A DNA stretch of 64,000 nt, from the NCBI RefSeq assembly GCF_020103725.1, contig NZ_JAHXBG010000025.1, forward strand, positions 1 through 64,000, in the 5' to 3' direction. Shown here piece after piece: positions 8,630 through 17,761 of this stretch (the stretch's first letter is position 1; each line of letters opens with the position of its first letter). Under the pieces are notes generated by a model that saw nothing but the letters and a program-made list of their open reading frames with translations, was not told the DNA's origin and ran no database searches. Source of the stretch: Hyalangium gracile. GTDB taxonomy: Bacteria; Myxococcota; Myxococcia; Myxococcales; Myxococcaceae. The translations under genes were made by a program, and so were the position numbers.

Positions 8630-9463
8630 TCAGCCGGGCTCGGTGACTTCTCGAAGCTCGCCGTCGGTGAGCCGGAAGACCGCGAAGCAGGACGCGCCGT
8701 GGGCCACGTGGTCCAGGCAGCGCACCGTGGACATCCGCCCCGAGGGTAACTGGAGGGCTCCGCGATAGGCCTTGTGCATATGCCCGCACAGCACCAGCCG
8801 GGGCTGCAGCGCCTCCACCACGAGCCGGGCGTACTCGTTGCCCACCGCGTCGTAGCGCATGCTGCGGCGCTGCTGCTCGAAGTCCTTCTCGTCCGCCGGA
8901 TCCACGAGGCCCGAGGGCCATTCATGCAGCAGCAGCACGTCGGCCCGCTCCAGTGCCAGGGCGCGCTCCACGTCCTGCTCCGTGAAGCCGGCGAAGGCCT
9001 TGGGCGAGACGGTGCCCAGTCGATCCACGGACGGTCGGGGGCGGCGGAAGGTCTCCTCCTGGAGGATGCCGGACAGCCCCGCGACCCGGAGTCCGTGCGT
9101 CTCCACCGTCCCCACGCGCCCCAGGTACCGGCAGTTCAGCGTGAGCTCGAAGCCGTCCGGGGCGCTGTCCAGGTAGCCGTAGGGCTCGTGGTTGCCGCCG
9201 ATGAAGTAGACGGGCCACGGGAACCGCGCGCGCCTCGAGTGGAACTCCGAGAAGTCACCCAGGTGCTTGTACCTCGCGGGCGCCGCCATGGTGGCCAGGT
9301 CCGCCTCGTGCCGGTGGGGCTCGAAGTCCCCCACCTGGAGCACGAACGCCAGCTGCCGGTGCGACTTCCGGCTCCACTCCTGGAGGAGCCGGACCATCTG
9401 GTGCATCCGGCCGTGCACATCACCCACGGCGGCGAAGAAGACGTCCTGGGAGCGGCCAGTCAT
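8630..9463 (-). CDS. Calcineurin-like metallophosphoesterase
   Basis: A 277-residue cytoplasmic protein with the full two-metal phosphoesterase motif set in order: GDVHG (about 14-18), VGDFEPHRHE (GD motif, about 45), GGNHEP (GNH motif, about 90), a lone LLHEW histidine, and GHMHKAY (GHxH, near residue 237). The family hydrolyses phosphomono- or diesters; the substrate cannot be told from sequence. The start at 9463 (MTGRSQDVFFAAVGD) puts the first motif close to the N-terminus, as is usual. It converges with the small conserved gene and is 54 nt downstream of the SDR-like gene on the same strand. Confidence 0.85.
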   Translation of the reverse strand: MTGRSQDVFFAAVGDVHGRMHQMVRLLQEWSRKSHRQLAFVLQVGDFEPHRHEADLATMAAPARYKHLGDFSEFHSRRARFPWPVYFIGGNHEPYGYLDSAPDGFELTLNCRYLGRVGTVETHGLRVAGLSGILQEETFRRPRPSVDRLGTVSPKAFAGFTEQDVERALALERADVLLLHEWPSGLVDPADEKDFEQQRRSMRYDAVGNEYARLVVEALQPRLVLCGHMHKAYRGALQLPSGRMSTVRCLDHVAHGASCFAVFRLTDGELREVTEPG

Positions 9464-9517
9464 GGCGGTGAAGCTCCATGTGAGAGGGCGGCGGCCCAGG
9501 ACGCATGCTTGCGCCGC

Positions 9518-10717
9518 TTACTGACCTTTCTTCTCCGGCGTCGCGGGCGTGGCCGGGGCGGCCGGCTTGCCCCCCGACGCCTGCTCCTTCGCCCAGGCCG
9601 CGATGAGCTCCTTCTCCTTCTCCGGGGTGAGGCCGGCGCGCATCTTGTTGCGCCGCTCTTCGGGCAGGCTCTGGAAGTACGCCAGCGTGTCCTTCACGGT
9701 GACGGAGCTCGGCCGGAACTTCAGCCCGGACTGCATCGCCTTGTCCACCGAGCGCAGGTGGAAGCCCTTGTACTTGCCGACCGGCGGCGCCCAGATGGGG
9801 ATGTCCCCGTCACCATCCTCCTTGTTCTTGATCAGGAACTCCGAGGGCACCCAGGCCAGCTTCGTGTCCTTGCCCGTCGCCTCCTTGCACGCGGCGAGCA
9901 CGCCTCCCATCGTCCACGGCTTCTCCGGTCCCGTGGCGTTGTAGATGCCCGTGAGCTTGTTCTCCATCACGACCACCAGCCACTCCGCCAGATCCCTCAC
10001 GTCGATGAGCTGGATGGGGTCCTCCGGGCTGCCCGGCGCGAGCATCTCGCCGCCCCGGTCGAAGCGCACCGGCCACCAGGTGAACCGATCCGTCGGGTCG
10101 TCCGGGCCGACGATGTAGCCGGGGCGCACGTTGGCCACGCGGCCCGGCAGGGCCTTCTCCACGGCCTCCTCGCACAGCCGCTTCAGGCCGCCGAAGTTCT
10201 CGAAGTTCTTGCCCATGGTCTCCACGGTCGGGTCCGCCAGCTTCGCCGTGGGGCCGCTCTCGTCCTCCCAGGGCACGTCGTTGTTCGCGTAGGCCGAGAT
10301 GCTCGAGATGTAGACGTAGTGCTGCACGTTGGGCGCCAGCAATTGCGCGGAGGCCCCCACCATGCGCGGGTAGTACCCCGAGTTGTCCAGCACCGCGTCC
10401 CACTTGCGGCCCTCGAGCGCCTTGAGGCCCGTGCCCTTCTGAGGGTCTCGATCTCCCTGCAGCTTCTCCACGTCCGGGAACAGCTGCGGCCGCGTCTTCC
10501 CGCGGTTGAAGAGCGTCAGCGTGTGGCCTCGGGCCTGCGCCGCGTTGACGAAGGCCGGACCCAGGAACCCCGTGCCACCCAGCACGAGGATCTTCAGCTT
10601 CTTCTTCACCGGCACCCGGGACTTCTTGGCCGGGCCCGCCAGGGCCTCGGAACCCATCGCCAGCATCGAGGCTGCGGTCAGCGAGTACTGCAGGAGTTTC
10701 CTGCGGGAGGTGCTCAT
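9518..10717 (-). CDS. Tat-exported NAD-dependent epimerase/dehydratase-like protein (atypical SDR)
   Basis: A 399-residue protein. The ATG at 10717 gives a twin-arginine signal (SRRKLLQYSLTAAS, Ala-x-Ala cleavage near residue 27); the longer upstream frame would bury it. A Rossmann fold follows: GGTGFLG at 47-53, an FNRG cofactor turn, and the YVYISSISAY strand. The usual YxxxK catalytic pair is replaced by FGGLK (F175, K179), so normal SDR chemistry is doubtful. Family members act on nucleotide sugars or reduce dinucleotide-linked substrates. Tat export suggests the cofactor is bound before translocation. It lies 38 nt downstream of the zinc-ribbon protease gene. Confidence 0.8.
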   Translation of the reverse strand: MSTSRRKLLQYSLTAASMLAMGSEALAGPAKKSRVPVKKKLKILVLGGTGFLGPAFVNAAQARGHTLTLFNRGKTRPQLFPDVEKLQGDRDPQKGTGLKALEGRKWDAVLDNSGYYPRMVGASAQLLAPNVQHYVYISSISAYANNDVPWEDESGPTAKLADPTVETMGKNFENFGGLKRLCEEAVEKALPGRVANVRPGYIVGPDDPTDRFTWWPVRFDRGGEMLAPGSPEDPIQLIDVRDLAEWLVVVMENKLTGIYNATGPEKPWTMGGVLAACKEATGKDTKLAWVPSEFLIKNKEDGDGDIPIWAPPVGKYKGFHLRSVDKAMQSGLKFRPSSVTVKDTLAYFQSLPEERRNKMRAGLTPEKEKELIAAWAKEQASGGKPAAPATPATPEKKGQ

Positions 10718-10755
10718 GAAAGGCTCTCGGTAGGTGGGTCCGCCTGGACCCGAGT

Positions 10756-11706
10756 TCACGCGCGGACGGCTGCGCGGGCGCGGAACACGCCGACCCCGTA
10801 GGCCATTCCAAGCACCACGAGGCACATGACTCCCAGCACTACGTAGCGGGAGATCAACGTGTCGACGCTCCAGCCGAAGGACTCCGTGAGCGTGGAGGGA
10901 TCGCTCAGGCCTCCGCGCTCGAACTGGCCGAAGGGGATGGCACTCAAGTCACTCCGGGCCCTCCACCAGGTCTGGAATGCGTCCGTGAAGGCCGCCGCGC
11001 CGATGACGAGGAAGCCCCACCGCAGCCCCCCTTTGCGCAGCGCGCTGTCCGGCCCTGCGTAGAGGGTGGTCATCAGCAGCGTGCCCAGCACCATGCACCC
11101 GGCATCGCCTCCGAAGTAGACGAAGGACTGGGCCCGGGCCCGGCCGATGAGCAGCGTGCCCACGCACTGGAGCACCAACAGCACGATGCCCGCGATGAGC
11201 TGGGGCCGCTGGCGCAGCTTCCACCCGCGCCAGGTGAGCCACACGAGCCCCGCCGCCAGCAGGGCGGAGAGGAACGGATAGCGCATCATCGAGACGGGCG
11301 TGAGCCAGGGGCCCGGGAAGGCGAGGAAGCCGCACAGCCAGGCCGTCACGGCATGCCCCAGCTCGTGGATCCACATCGAGAGGAAGATGCGCAGCAGGCG
11401 GTTGCCCATGCCCGTGGAGTGGAGCACCCACATGAGCACCAGCGCCGACGGGATGGCGAACGTGCGGATCCTCAGCTCCAGCCGCGCGTCCTCAGCCGCC
11501 CCTTCCCACCGCAGTGTTTCCTGAGGCAGGTGCGGCGGGGGCTCGGGCTCGGGTGGCGGGAAGGAGGGAGGGGCCTCCTCCGCGAGCGCCACCCTCGCGG
11601 CGCGCGCCTCCGCCTTGTCGTAGAAGACGCCGCACCGGGGGCACTCCGGCGCCGGAGCCCGGGGAGCCCCGCAGCGGGGACAGCTCGAGGAGAAGGTGCG
11701 CTCCAT
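10756..11706 (-). CDS. Zinc-ribbon membrane protein with HELGH metalloprotease motif
   Basis: A 316-residue protein. The N-terminus carries two CPRCG knuckles (residues 9-13 and about 22-26), a treble-clef or double zinc-ribbon, then a Pro-rich linker. Hydrophobic segments follow, with HELGH inside the second one (LRIFLSMWIHELGHAVTAWL). HExxH embedded in a membrane helix is the hallmark of M50-like site-2 proteases. Seven or so membrane helices follow. I do not find a clear second-motif NPDG/DG ligand, so it may be a divergent M50 or an inactive relative. The ribbon probably binds the substrate or senses zinc in the cytoplasm. Confidence 0.7.
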   Translation of the reverse strand: MERTFSSSCPRCGAPRAPAPECPRCGVFYDKAEARAARVALAEEAPPSFPPPEPEPPPHLPQETLRWEGAAEDARLELRIRTFAIPSALVLMWVLHSTGMGNRLLRIFLSMWIHELGHAVTAWLCGFLAFPGPWLTPVSMMRYPFLSALLAAGLVWLTWRGWKLRQRPQLIAGIVLLVLQCVGTLLIGRARAQSFVYFGGDAGCMVLGTLLMTTLYAGPDSALRKGGLRWGFLVIGAAAFTDAFQTWWRARSDLSAIPFGQFERGGLSDPSTLTESFGWSVDTLISRYVVLGVMCLVVLGMAYGVGVFRARAAVRA

Positions 11707-11769
11707 CCGCGCCAGTCTACACGGTGGGCGCGGCGCGAGCCTCCGCGCGCCCTCTGCGCTCAGTGGAAC

Positions 11770-12447
11770 TCAGCGCACGTGGAACGTCACCGACGACATG
11801 CAGGTGTCGGGATGGTCGTCACCCTCGTAGGTGGAGAGCAGCTCCAGGCGCACCTTCTGGACCTTCGCCGGAGCGGGCAGCTTCACGCGGTAGTGCTCGG
11901 CCCAGTTGATCCGCTCGTCCTGCGTGGTGCACGTCTCGTCCCCACAGGGCCCCTCCGACGTGTCCGGGGGCTCGGAGCGGTTCTCCTCGAAGACACGCGC
12001 GGGGTGATCGGGGAAGGTGAGCTCGTAGCGCTGCGCGTCCACATACAGCGCCACGGCCTTGGGGCGTGCGTTGCCCATCGCCCGGCGCATGTCCTTGGCG
12101 TAGTAGGGCACCACGTCCACGGCCACCAGCTCCTGGGGTGATGGGAACTCGAACGTCACGGACTCGCCCGTGCCGTCCTTCGCCGCCCCCTCGCACCACG
12201 CGGTGGCGCCGTCCCGGTCGACGAGCCGCTCCGCTCCGTGGCACACGCGCTTCTTACCCTTGCCCTCGCACAGCTGAGACGAGGCGCTGACCTTCATGTC
12301 CGTGGCGGCGAGCGGGTGGCTCCCCGCGGGCGCCGAGCCGCCCTTGAACTCCACCTCGAGCACGACGGGCTTGGAGGGAGTGGCCGGCTCGGCTGCCAGC
12401 GCGAGGGGGGATGACAGCAGGGCAAGGGCGGAAAGGAGCGGACGCAT
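11770..12447 (-). CDS. Secreted protein with NADase-type glycan-binding (discoidin-like) domain
   Basis: A 225-residue protein with a signal peptide (MRPLLSALALLSSPLALAAEP). The mature part has the pattern VSASSQL, then a 'LVDRDGATAWCEG' core and 'GTGESVTFEF'. This fits the discoidin-like module annotated as NADase-type glycan-binding domain, where a DG..TAWxEG turn is followed by a G-GE strand. Several Cys pairs (CEG/CHG, CGDETC, the late DTCMSS) suggest disulfides. Probable carbohydrate binding at the cell surface; no enzyme motif is seen. It lies 63 nt upstream of the zinc-ribbon gene on the same strand. Confidence 0.65.
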   Translation of the reverse strand: MRPLLSALALLSSPLALAAEPATPSKPVVLEVEFKGGSAPAGSHPLAATDMKVSASSQLCEGKGKKRVCHGAERLVDRDGATAWCEGAAKDGTGESVTFEFPSPQELVAVDVVPYYAKDMRRAMGNARPKAVALYVDAQRYELTFPDHPARVFEENRSEPPDTSEGPCGDETCTTQDERINWAEHYRVKLPAPAKVQKVRLELLSTYEGDDHPDTCMSSVTFHVR

Positions 12448-12480
12448 GGAAACCTCCGCTCCCCAGCATACCCCTGGCGG

Positions 12481-15400
12481 CTACGGAGGACCCTCCGTGA
12501 CGGGCAGCGACACGAACGGACCACCGCTGACGGTGCCTGGAGGAGGCATCGCCCCATACGGGGTGCTCAAGGTGACGTTCTTGTAGACCGTGGAGCCGGA
12601 CTCCATCCGCTGCGGAGCCGGCGCGGGCAGGTTCACCTGGGTGCCGAACCGGAGGTAGCGGGCCCACGCGCCGCTGGCGGGCGTGTAGTGCCCCTGCGCG
12701 CAGCTCGCCGTTCCGCTGATCGCCTGCGCCTGGTAGAGCCGCGACGAGCCGTAGCTCACGGGGGAGCACGTGGGGGCCGCGGGAGCGGGCTCGAAGGAGT
12801 TCCAGAGCACGCACCCGTCCACCACCGTGGCTGGAGCGCTCGTCTGCTCGTTGGAGCTGGCGTAGGGGATGTACCAGCCCGCTCCCCACGGCGCGGCGCT
12901 CGCCTCCGGCTGGATGACGGTGCCGCCGCTGTCGAACTGCCCCACGCCCACCAGGTCCGCGTCCGTGAACATCGAGGCATCGAACAGGCTCGCCTCGGCG
13001 TCGGTGTTGAACGTCCGGTGGGGCGCGCCGCCGTAGCTCCAGATGCCGTAGAAGCGCTGGGGCGTCGGGCTCGTCTGCCGGGTGTAGCTGACCTGCTGCC
13101 AGGTGTTGACCACCGTGCGGCAGCTCCACGCCGTCACGCTCCCATCACAGACGTACTCGAGCGCGCCGTCCAGGTTGTTCATGCAGCCGTTCGCGGCGTC
13201 GTTGTTCCACGACAGCTGCACGCTCGCGCCGGCGCACGAGGGGGCCGCTCCGCCCTGGAAGGTGCTGGCGTAGCTCTGGGCGAAGCCCGAGTAGGCCGTC
13301 GTGGAGGCCGCGGTCAGCTGCCCCCCGCGACGGACCTCGAGCGTGGTCTGCGCGGCGCAGCCCTGCGCGGCGCAGGCGCGCGGGTTGCCCAGGCTGCACC
13401 TGCTGCCCGCGTCCAGCTGGTTCTGGCTGTCTCCGGTGCCCACGAAGGTGCGCAGGAAGCCTGTGTCCGGCTGCACCACGTTGGTGGCGGTGGTGCTGAA
13501 CGGCCCGCGCAGCGCGTCCGGGTGGCTGGTCAGGCCCGCCAGGTTCGCGACGCGGAACGAGCGGGCCGCGTGCCAGTTGGTCACCTGCTGCGTTGCCGGG
13601 TTCCACACGCCGGGCTTCCAGAAACGCACCGCCCAGAGCTGTCCGCCAAAGTCTCCCACCGTGGCGGTGTCGAAGAGGGAGTCCTCCTCCGCCGCCGCGG
13701 AGTACGAGCTGCCCACGTCCGCCAGCGCGAGGCCCGCGGCGAACGAGGAGGTCAGGTACTGGGAGCGGTTCTTGCCATCCTGGTGGAAGAAGCTCCACAC
13801 CGTGTGGCCGCTCGCCAGGTCCACGATGGCCAGGCCCCGCCCTCGCGTCTGGTACGTGTCATGGCCGCCGTTGAGCGCCACCACCCAGCGCTCGCGGGCC
13901 GGGGTGGAGTCGATCACCCAGGGGCTGTCGACGACCCACCCATAGTTGGAGTCGATGGCGCGCAGGGCGTCATCGGCGCCAGGCGTGAGGGCCACCGGGC
14001 CGATGGGCGGAGGCTGGGGCGCGAAGTTGCTGAAGCTCTCGCCCACCTTGAGCGCGAGCGGATCGCACGGTTGCGGCCACATCCACAGGAAGTCCCCTGC
14101 CTGGTTCGGCACTCGGAAGCCCGTCTCTCCGGGCGCCTGGCCGAGCAGGCGCGTCAGGTCCAGGGCGAAGCGGTGCACGCCGCCGCGGCCGGTGCCCACC
14201 ACCGCCACCGTGCGGTACTCCTGCCACTGCTTCACGCCATCCGCGGGCTCGCCACCCATACCGTCGAGCCACGCGTCGCGCACCATCGCCGTGCCGTCCA
14301 CGAAGGAGGCGTGCTTGCCGAGGTTGGGGCGCAGCCTGGGCAGCAGGTCCGACGGGATGAAGGCCCACAGCTCCTCGCCCGTGCCGGCGTCGTGGACGGG
14401 CCGCCCGGAGGAGTCCACGCCCGTGCTCCGGCCGTTGAGGAAGGCGTGGAGCATGCCGCCGTTGGAGCCCACCAGCACCACCTTGTCCCGATCGCCCGCC
14501 TCGGCCACGTACTTGTCATAGGCATCCACCACCATCCCGGGCTGGTTGGGCACCGAGTAGTTCTGCTGCAGCCCCGTCGCGCCGCTGAAGAGCGCCGGCA
14601 GGCACTGCGTGGAGTCGGCGCACTCCTGGCGGCGCTGTGGCGGCTCCACGCTGATGGGCGTGGAGTGGAAGATGTCGTGCAGCAGGAAGGGCCTGTCGTA
14701 CGAGCGAAGGGAGGGGTCCACGTTCAGGGCGTCCGCGCCGCGGTACCAGCGGATGACGAGCCGGGCGCACTCGTTCGGCGTCAGGAAGGCCACGCCGAGC
14801 CTCGTGGCCAGATCCGCGCAGTCGTTGGGGTTCTGGCTGATGTTCATGTACTCGCGCAGGATCGCCGCGTTGGCCTCGGTGAACTCCACCGGCGTGTCCC
14901 GGCGGTCGAGCTTCCCGTCCCCGTTGGTGTCGACGAGGGTGAAGATGCGGCGGGTCTGCCAGCGGCTCGTCGGCGCCGTGGAGGGCTTGAGCGCCTTGCC
15001 CGCCTCCCAGAAGGGCACGGCGGACGTGAAGGGCGAGTAGAGCTTCACGAACGAGCCGTCGGCGCTCTCGGTGACGGGGTCGCCCGCGGCATCCAGCAGC
15101 GCGGTGTCGTCACAGTCTCCGTCCCCGTTGAAGTCGCCCACGAAGGCAGAGAGCGGATCGCACCCGGCCAGGCGCTCCTGGACGAGCTGGAAGCGGTAGA
15201 GGAAGCCCTTCCAGGGCTGGGTGAAGTCCCGCGAGGGCTCGAGGCGGGGCACGAGCACCGAGGCCGCCGCCCCGTTGCGGGTGTGGCTCTCCACGGCGGC
15301 CGGGGTGAAGGACGTGGCGCGCCGCTGCACGTTGTGCGTGCTGAGGATCTGCTGCAGCGCCTGCTGGAGGCTCTCCCCGTCGTAGGCGGTGAGGTACTGG

Positions 15401-16812
15401 CCACCGCCCACCTCCGCGGTGTGCTTCAGCAGGTTGCTCGAGATGCCGAAGCCGATGGTGTAGATGTTCAGGCTCTGCTTGCCGCGGGTGTCGAGCGCCC
15501 CGACGATGGGCGGCGTGCTGCGCTGCAGGTCCTGCTCGTGGAGCACCTTGGCCACGTCATCCAGGTAGTAGTTGGGGTTGTCGTCGGAGACGTTGGTGGG
15601 GTTGGTGCCCTTGTCTCGCAGGGAGAGTGAGCCGCCCGCGCCGCAGGGCATGCTGTCCGGGCAGTACACGGGGCCGCCGTTGACGGTGCGCAGCCTGGTC
15701 GCCAGGGTGCTGCTGACGGTGTCGCCGCTGGGCTCGCCGTCGGTGAGGATGATGACCGAGGAGGTCTGGCAGCCCCAGCACACGGTGCGGCTCTCCGTGC
15801 TGAGCGGAGGGGGCTGGAACTCGGTGGGATAGGTGTAGGCCGTCCCGAAGGCGAAGACGTCCCGGTACACGTCCTGGCCGGAGGTGAAGTAGTAGCCGAT
15901 GTTGAGCAGCGACCTCGCCAGCGGCGTGCCCGTGGTGAACGTCAGGCCGTTGATGGCGTTGATGTACGAGGCGCGGTGGGAGTCGAAGGCGCTGGGGTCC
16001 GCGAGGAGCTGGGAGCAGGAGGGGCTCTGCGGCTTGAGCATCGTGCTCAAGGTGGGATTGGAGGGGGCGGCGAACATGCTCATGCCCACCCGCGAGCGAT
16101 GGATGTTCTGGATGGCCTGCTTGAGCGCCGCGCGGAGGCTGACGTACTTGGGCGGGTTGAAGTTGAGGAACCGGCCCCAGAAGACGAAGTCCAGGCTGGT
16201 CAGCGGCGGGCTGTCACGCCCGATGGCTCCCGGCAGCTTCCAGTAGCCCTTGGTGCTCAGGCACTGGAGGCATTGGGCGTAGGTGGCCGCGTTGGTGGTG
16301 TTCCAGGAGGGCACCTGGGACTGGCAGGCATGCTCCTTCGTCTCGAACTGGTAGGACGGGTTGGAGCTGCTCCCCCAGTACATGTAGCCGTAGAACTTGC
16401 TGTCCTGGAACAGGTTGGGGAAGCCGTAGTCCGAGCCCAGGCCGGTGCCCACGTCCGGCACGGAGTACTGGATGGCCGGGTCCCACCCGCGGCTCGCCGA
16501 GAACGCATCCAGGCGCGGGTTGTCACAGCCGTTGGTGGTGATATCGAAGAAGTTCCTGTGCTCGCTGTTGGTGAGCTGCGGCAGCTCCTGCATCGAGGCG
16601 GACGTGTCGATGAGGAAGTGGACGTTGGCCGGCACGCCCGGGGCGTTGAGGAGCCGCTCCTCGGCCGAGGCCTCCTGGCTGCTCAGCACCTCCTGCACCA
16701 GCGAGGTGGTGAGCTGGCAGCAGGCAGGGCTGTTGATGGAGGGATTGCCCAGCTCCGCGGACGCAGTCCCCGCGAGGCCGAGCACCAGCAGACCGAGACA
16801 CAGACGCTTCAT
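12481..16812 (-). CDS. pilY1: PilY1-like type IV pilus tip/assembly protein
   Basis: A 1443-residue protein with a signal peptide (MKRLCLGLLVLGLAGTASA). The N-terminal half contains a von Willebrand A domain: MIDAS DTSAS at 69-73 and later an IILTDGEPSG strand with the metal-binding TDG. Two EF-hand-like calcium loops follow (DFNGDGDCDD and DTNGDGKLDRRD). The C-terminal half is a PilY1-type beta-propeller (VVLVGSNGGMLHAF, AVVGTGRGGVHRFALDL). The last about 250 residues are Cys-rich and Ser/Thr-rich. PilY1 proteins sit at the tip of type IV pili with the minor pilins, and help assembly, adhesion and retraction control. No minor pilin genes adjoin it here. Confidence 0.88.
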   Translation of the reverse strand: MKRLCLGLLVLGLAGTASAELGNPSINSPACCQLTTSLVQEVLSSQEASAEERLLNAPGVPANVHFLIDTSASMQELPQLTNSEHRNFFDITTNGCDNPRLDAFSASRGWDPAIQYSVPDVGTGLGSDYGFPNLFQDSKFYGYMYWGSSSNPSYQFETKEHACQSQVPSWNTTNAATYAQCLQCLSTKGYWKLPGAIGRDSPPLTSLDFVFWGRFLNFNPPKYVSLRAALKQAIQNIHRSRVGMSMFAAPSNPTLSTMLKPQSPSCSQLLADPSAFDSHRASYINAINGLTFTTGTPLARSLLNIGYYFTSGQDVYRDVFAFGTAYTYPTEFQPPPLSTESRTVCWGCQTSSVIILTDGEPSGDTVSSTLATRLRTVNGGPVYCPDSMPCGAGGSLSLRDKGTNPTNVSDDNPNYYLDDVAKVLHEQDLQRSTPPIVGALDTRGKQSLNIYTIGFGISSNLLKHTAEVGGGQYLTAYDGESLQQALQQILSTHNVQRRATSFTPAAVESHTRNGAAASVLVPRLEPSRDFTQPWKGFLYRFQLVQERLAGCDPLSAFVGDFNGDGDCDDTALLDAAGDPVTESADGSFVKLYSPFTSAVPFWEAGKALKPSTAPTSRWQTRRIFTLVDTNGDGKLDRRDTPVEFTEANAAILREYMNISQNPNDCADLATRLGVAFLTPNECARLVIRWYRGADALNVDPSLRSYDRPFLLHDIFHSTPISVEPPQRRQECADSTQCLPALFSGATGLQQNYSVPNQPGMVVDAYDKYVAEAGDRDKVVLVGSNGGMLHAFLNGRSTGVDSSGRPVHDAGTGEELWAFIPSDLLPRLRPNLGKHASFVDGTAMVRDAWLDGMGGEPADGVKQWQEYRTVAVVGTGRGGVHRFALDLTRLLGQAPGETGFRVPNQAGDFLWMWPQPCDPLALKVGESFSNFAPQPPPIGPVALTPGADDALRAIDSNYGWVVDSPWVIDSTPARERWVVALNGGHDTYQTRGRGLAIVDLASGHTVWSFFHQDGKNRSQYLTSSFAAGLALADVGSSYSAAAEEDSLFDTATVGDFGGQLWAVRFWKPGVWNPATQQVTNWHAARSFRVANLAGLTSHPDALRGPFSTTATNVVQPDTGFLRTFVGTGDSQNQLDAGSRCSLGNPRACAAQGCAAQTTLEVRRGGQLTAASTTAYSGFAQSYASTFQGGAAPSCAGASVQLSWNNDAANGCMNNLDGALEYVCDGSVTAWSCRTVVNTWQQVSYTRQTSPTPQRFYGIWSYGGAPHRTFNTDAEASLFDASMFTDADLVGVGQFDSGGTVIQPEASAAPWGAGWYIPYASSNEQTSAPATVVDGCVLWNSFEPAPAAPTCSPVSYGSSRLYQAQAISGTASCAQGHYTPASGAWARYLRFGTQVNLPAPAPQRMESGSTVYKNVTLSTPYGAMPPPGTVSGGPFVSLPVTEGPP

Positions 16813-17026
16813 CGTGAGCTCCCTTCGAGGGGATCCGGACCGCGACGGCCCGGCTCCTTAACATGGAAACCATGATTTGCGTTAATTGATGGATATTCCT
16901 GATGAGCGCTGCTCCGCCCGTGCTCCCGCGGGCATGGCTTCAGCATCTGACGCTCCGCGTGAAAAACCCCTCGCGTTCGCGGCGGGTTCGTTACAACGCA
17001 GCCGCGTCCAGGGAGAACCCGGACGC
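16813..17026. promoter_or_regulatory. Divergent control region with small inverted repeat
   Basis: Between pilY1 (minus) and the beta-barrel gene (plus). The stretch 16857-16900 is markedly AT-richer than its surroundings. It holds the inverted repeat CATGG-AAA-CCATG (16862-16874) and a TTGCGTTAATTGATGG segment that could supply promoter elements. A regulator cannot be named. Confidence 0.35.
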
Positions 17027-17599
17027 ATGAAACGAAAGGGAATGGCTGTGATGATGCGGAACACGCAGTGGCAGACCCTGGGCCTGGTGGCCGGACTCAT
17101 CCTCTCGGTGGAGGCGGCGGCCCAGGAGATCGACAGGCCCGTGAGCTCCGGCGGCTTCGGCACCGTCGGGCAGGTCGTCATCTCGGACGATCTGTCGGGC
17201 AGCATCGGCTACACCAGCGGCGCGGGAGACGCCTTCTTCATCCGTCTCAACCCCGCGGCCGACTACTTCTTCAAGGAGAACCTCTCGCTGGGGGGCTACG
17301 TCACCCTGGCCACTGCCTTCCAGGACGGGGAGGATCCGCTGACGGTCGGCCTGGGCGTGCGCGCCGGCTACAACATCCCGCTCAACAGCACGGTGTCGGT
17401 GTGGCCGCGGCTTGGGCTCGCCGTGGGACACACCAGCCCGTTCGACCGGACCTTCCTGGAGATCTCCCTCACCGGCCCCTTCCTCGTGCACCTGGCGCCC
17501 CACTTCTTCGTGGGCGGTGGCCCCGGGCTCGTCACCCAGCTGGGGGACGACACCGTCGCCACCCTCAGCGTCAGCACCCTCGTCGGCGGCTACTTCTAG
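17027..17599 (+). CDS. Outer-membrane beta-barrel protein
   Basis: A 190-residue protein. The ATG at 17027 has GGGAGA about 10 nt upstream; ATGs at 17042 and 17051 are possible alternatives, since an AAGGGA lies before 17051. The signal peptide is QTLGLVAGLILSVEAAAQ. The mature chain alternates polar and hydrophobic residues with aromatic girdles and ends in ..STLVGGYF, the C-terminal aromatic typical of BAM-assembled barrels. At about 160 mature residues it would make an eight-stranded OmpA/OprF-like barrel. Specific function unknown. Confidence 0.72.
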   Translation: MKRKGMAVMMRNTQWQTLGLVAGLILSVEAAAQEIDRPVSSGGFGTVGQVVISDDLSGSIGYTSGAGDAFFIRLNPAADYFFKENLSLGGYVTLATAFQDGEDPLTVGLGVRAGYNIPLNSTVSVWPRLGLAVGHTSPFDRTFLEISLTGPFLVHLAPHFFVGGGPGLVTQLGDDTVATLSVSTLVGGYF

Positions 17600-17761
17600 G
17601 CCTCGGCGCGCCACGCCCACCTGAGCCCACTCCAGGGCACGCACGCGCCTCTCTAATGATGCGGGTGCGGCGTGGCGGAAGTTTTCCATCCTGCCAGGAC
17701 GAGCAGGCGAGCATGCACCGAGCCGTGGGCGTTCTGGTCTAGGCTCCACGGCTGGACTCGC

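Noticed and set aside
12688-15630. A plus-strand open frame of about 980 codons opposite pilY1
   Set aside because: Antisense to the vWA and propeller motifs of PilY1; no domain or signal of its own.
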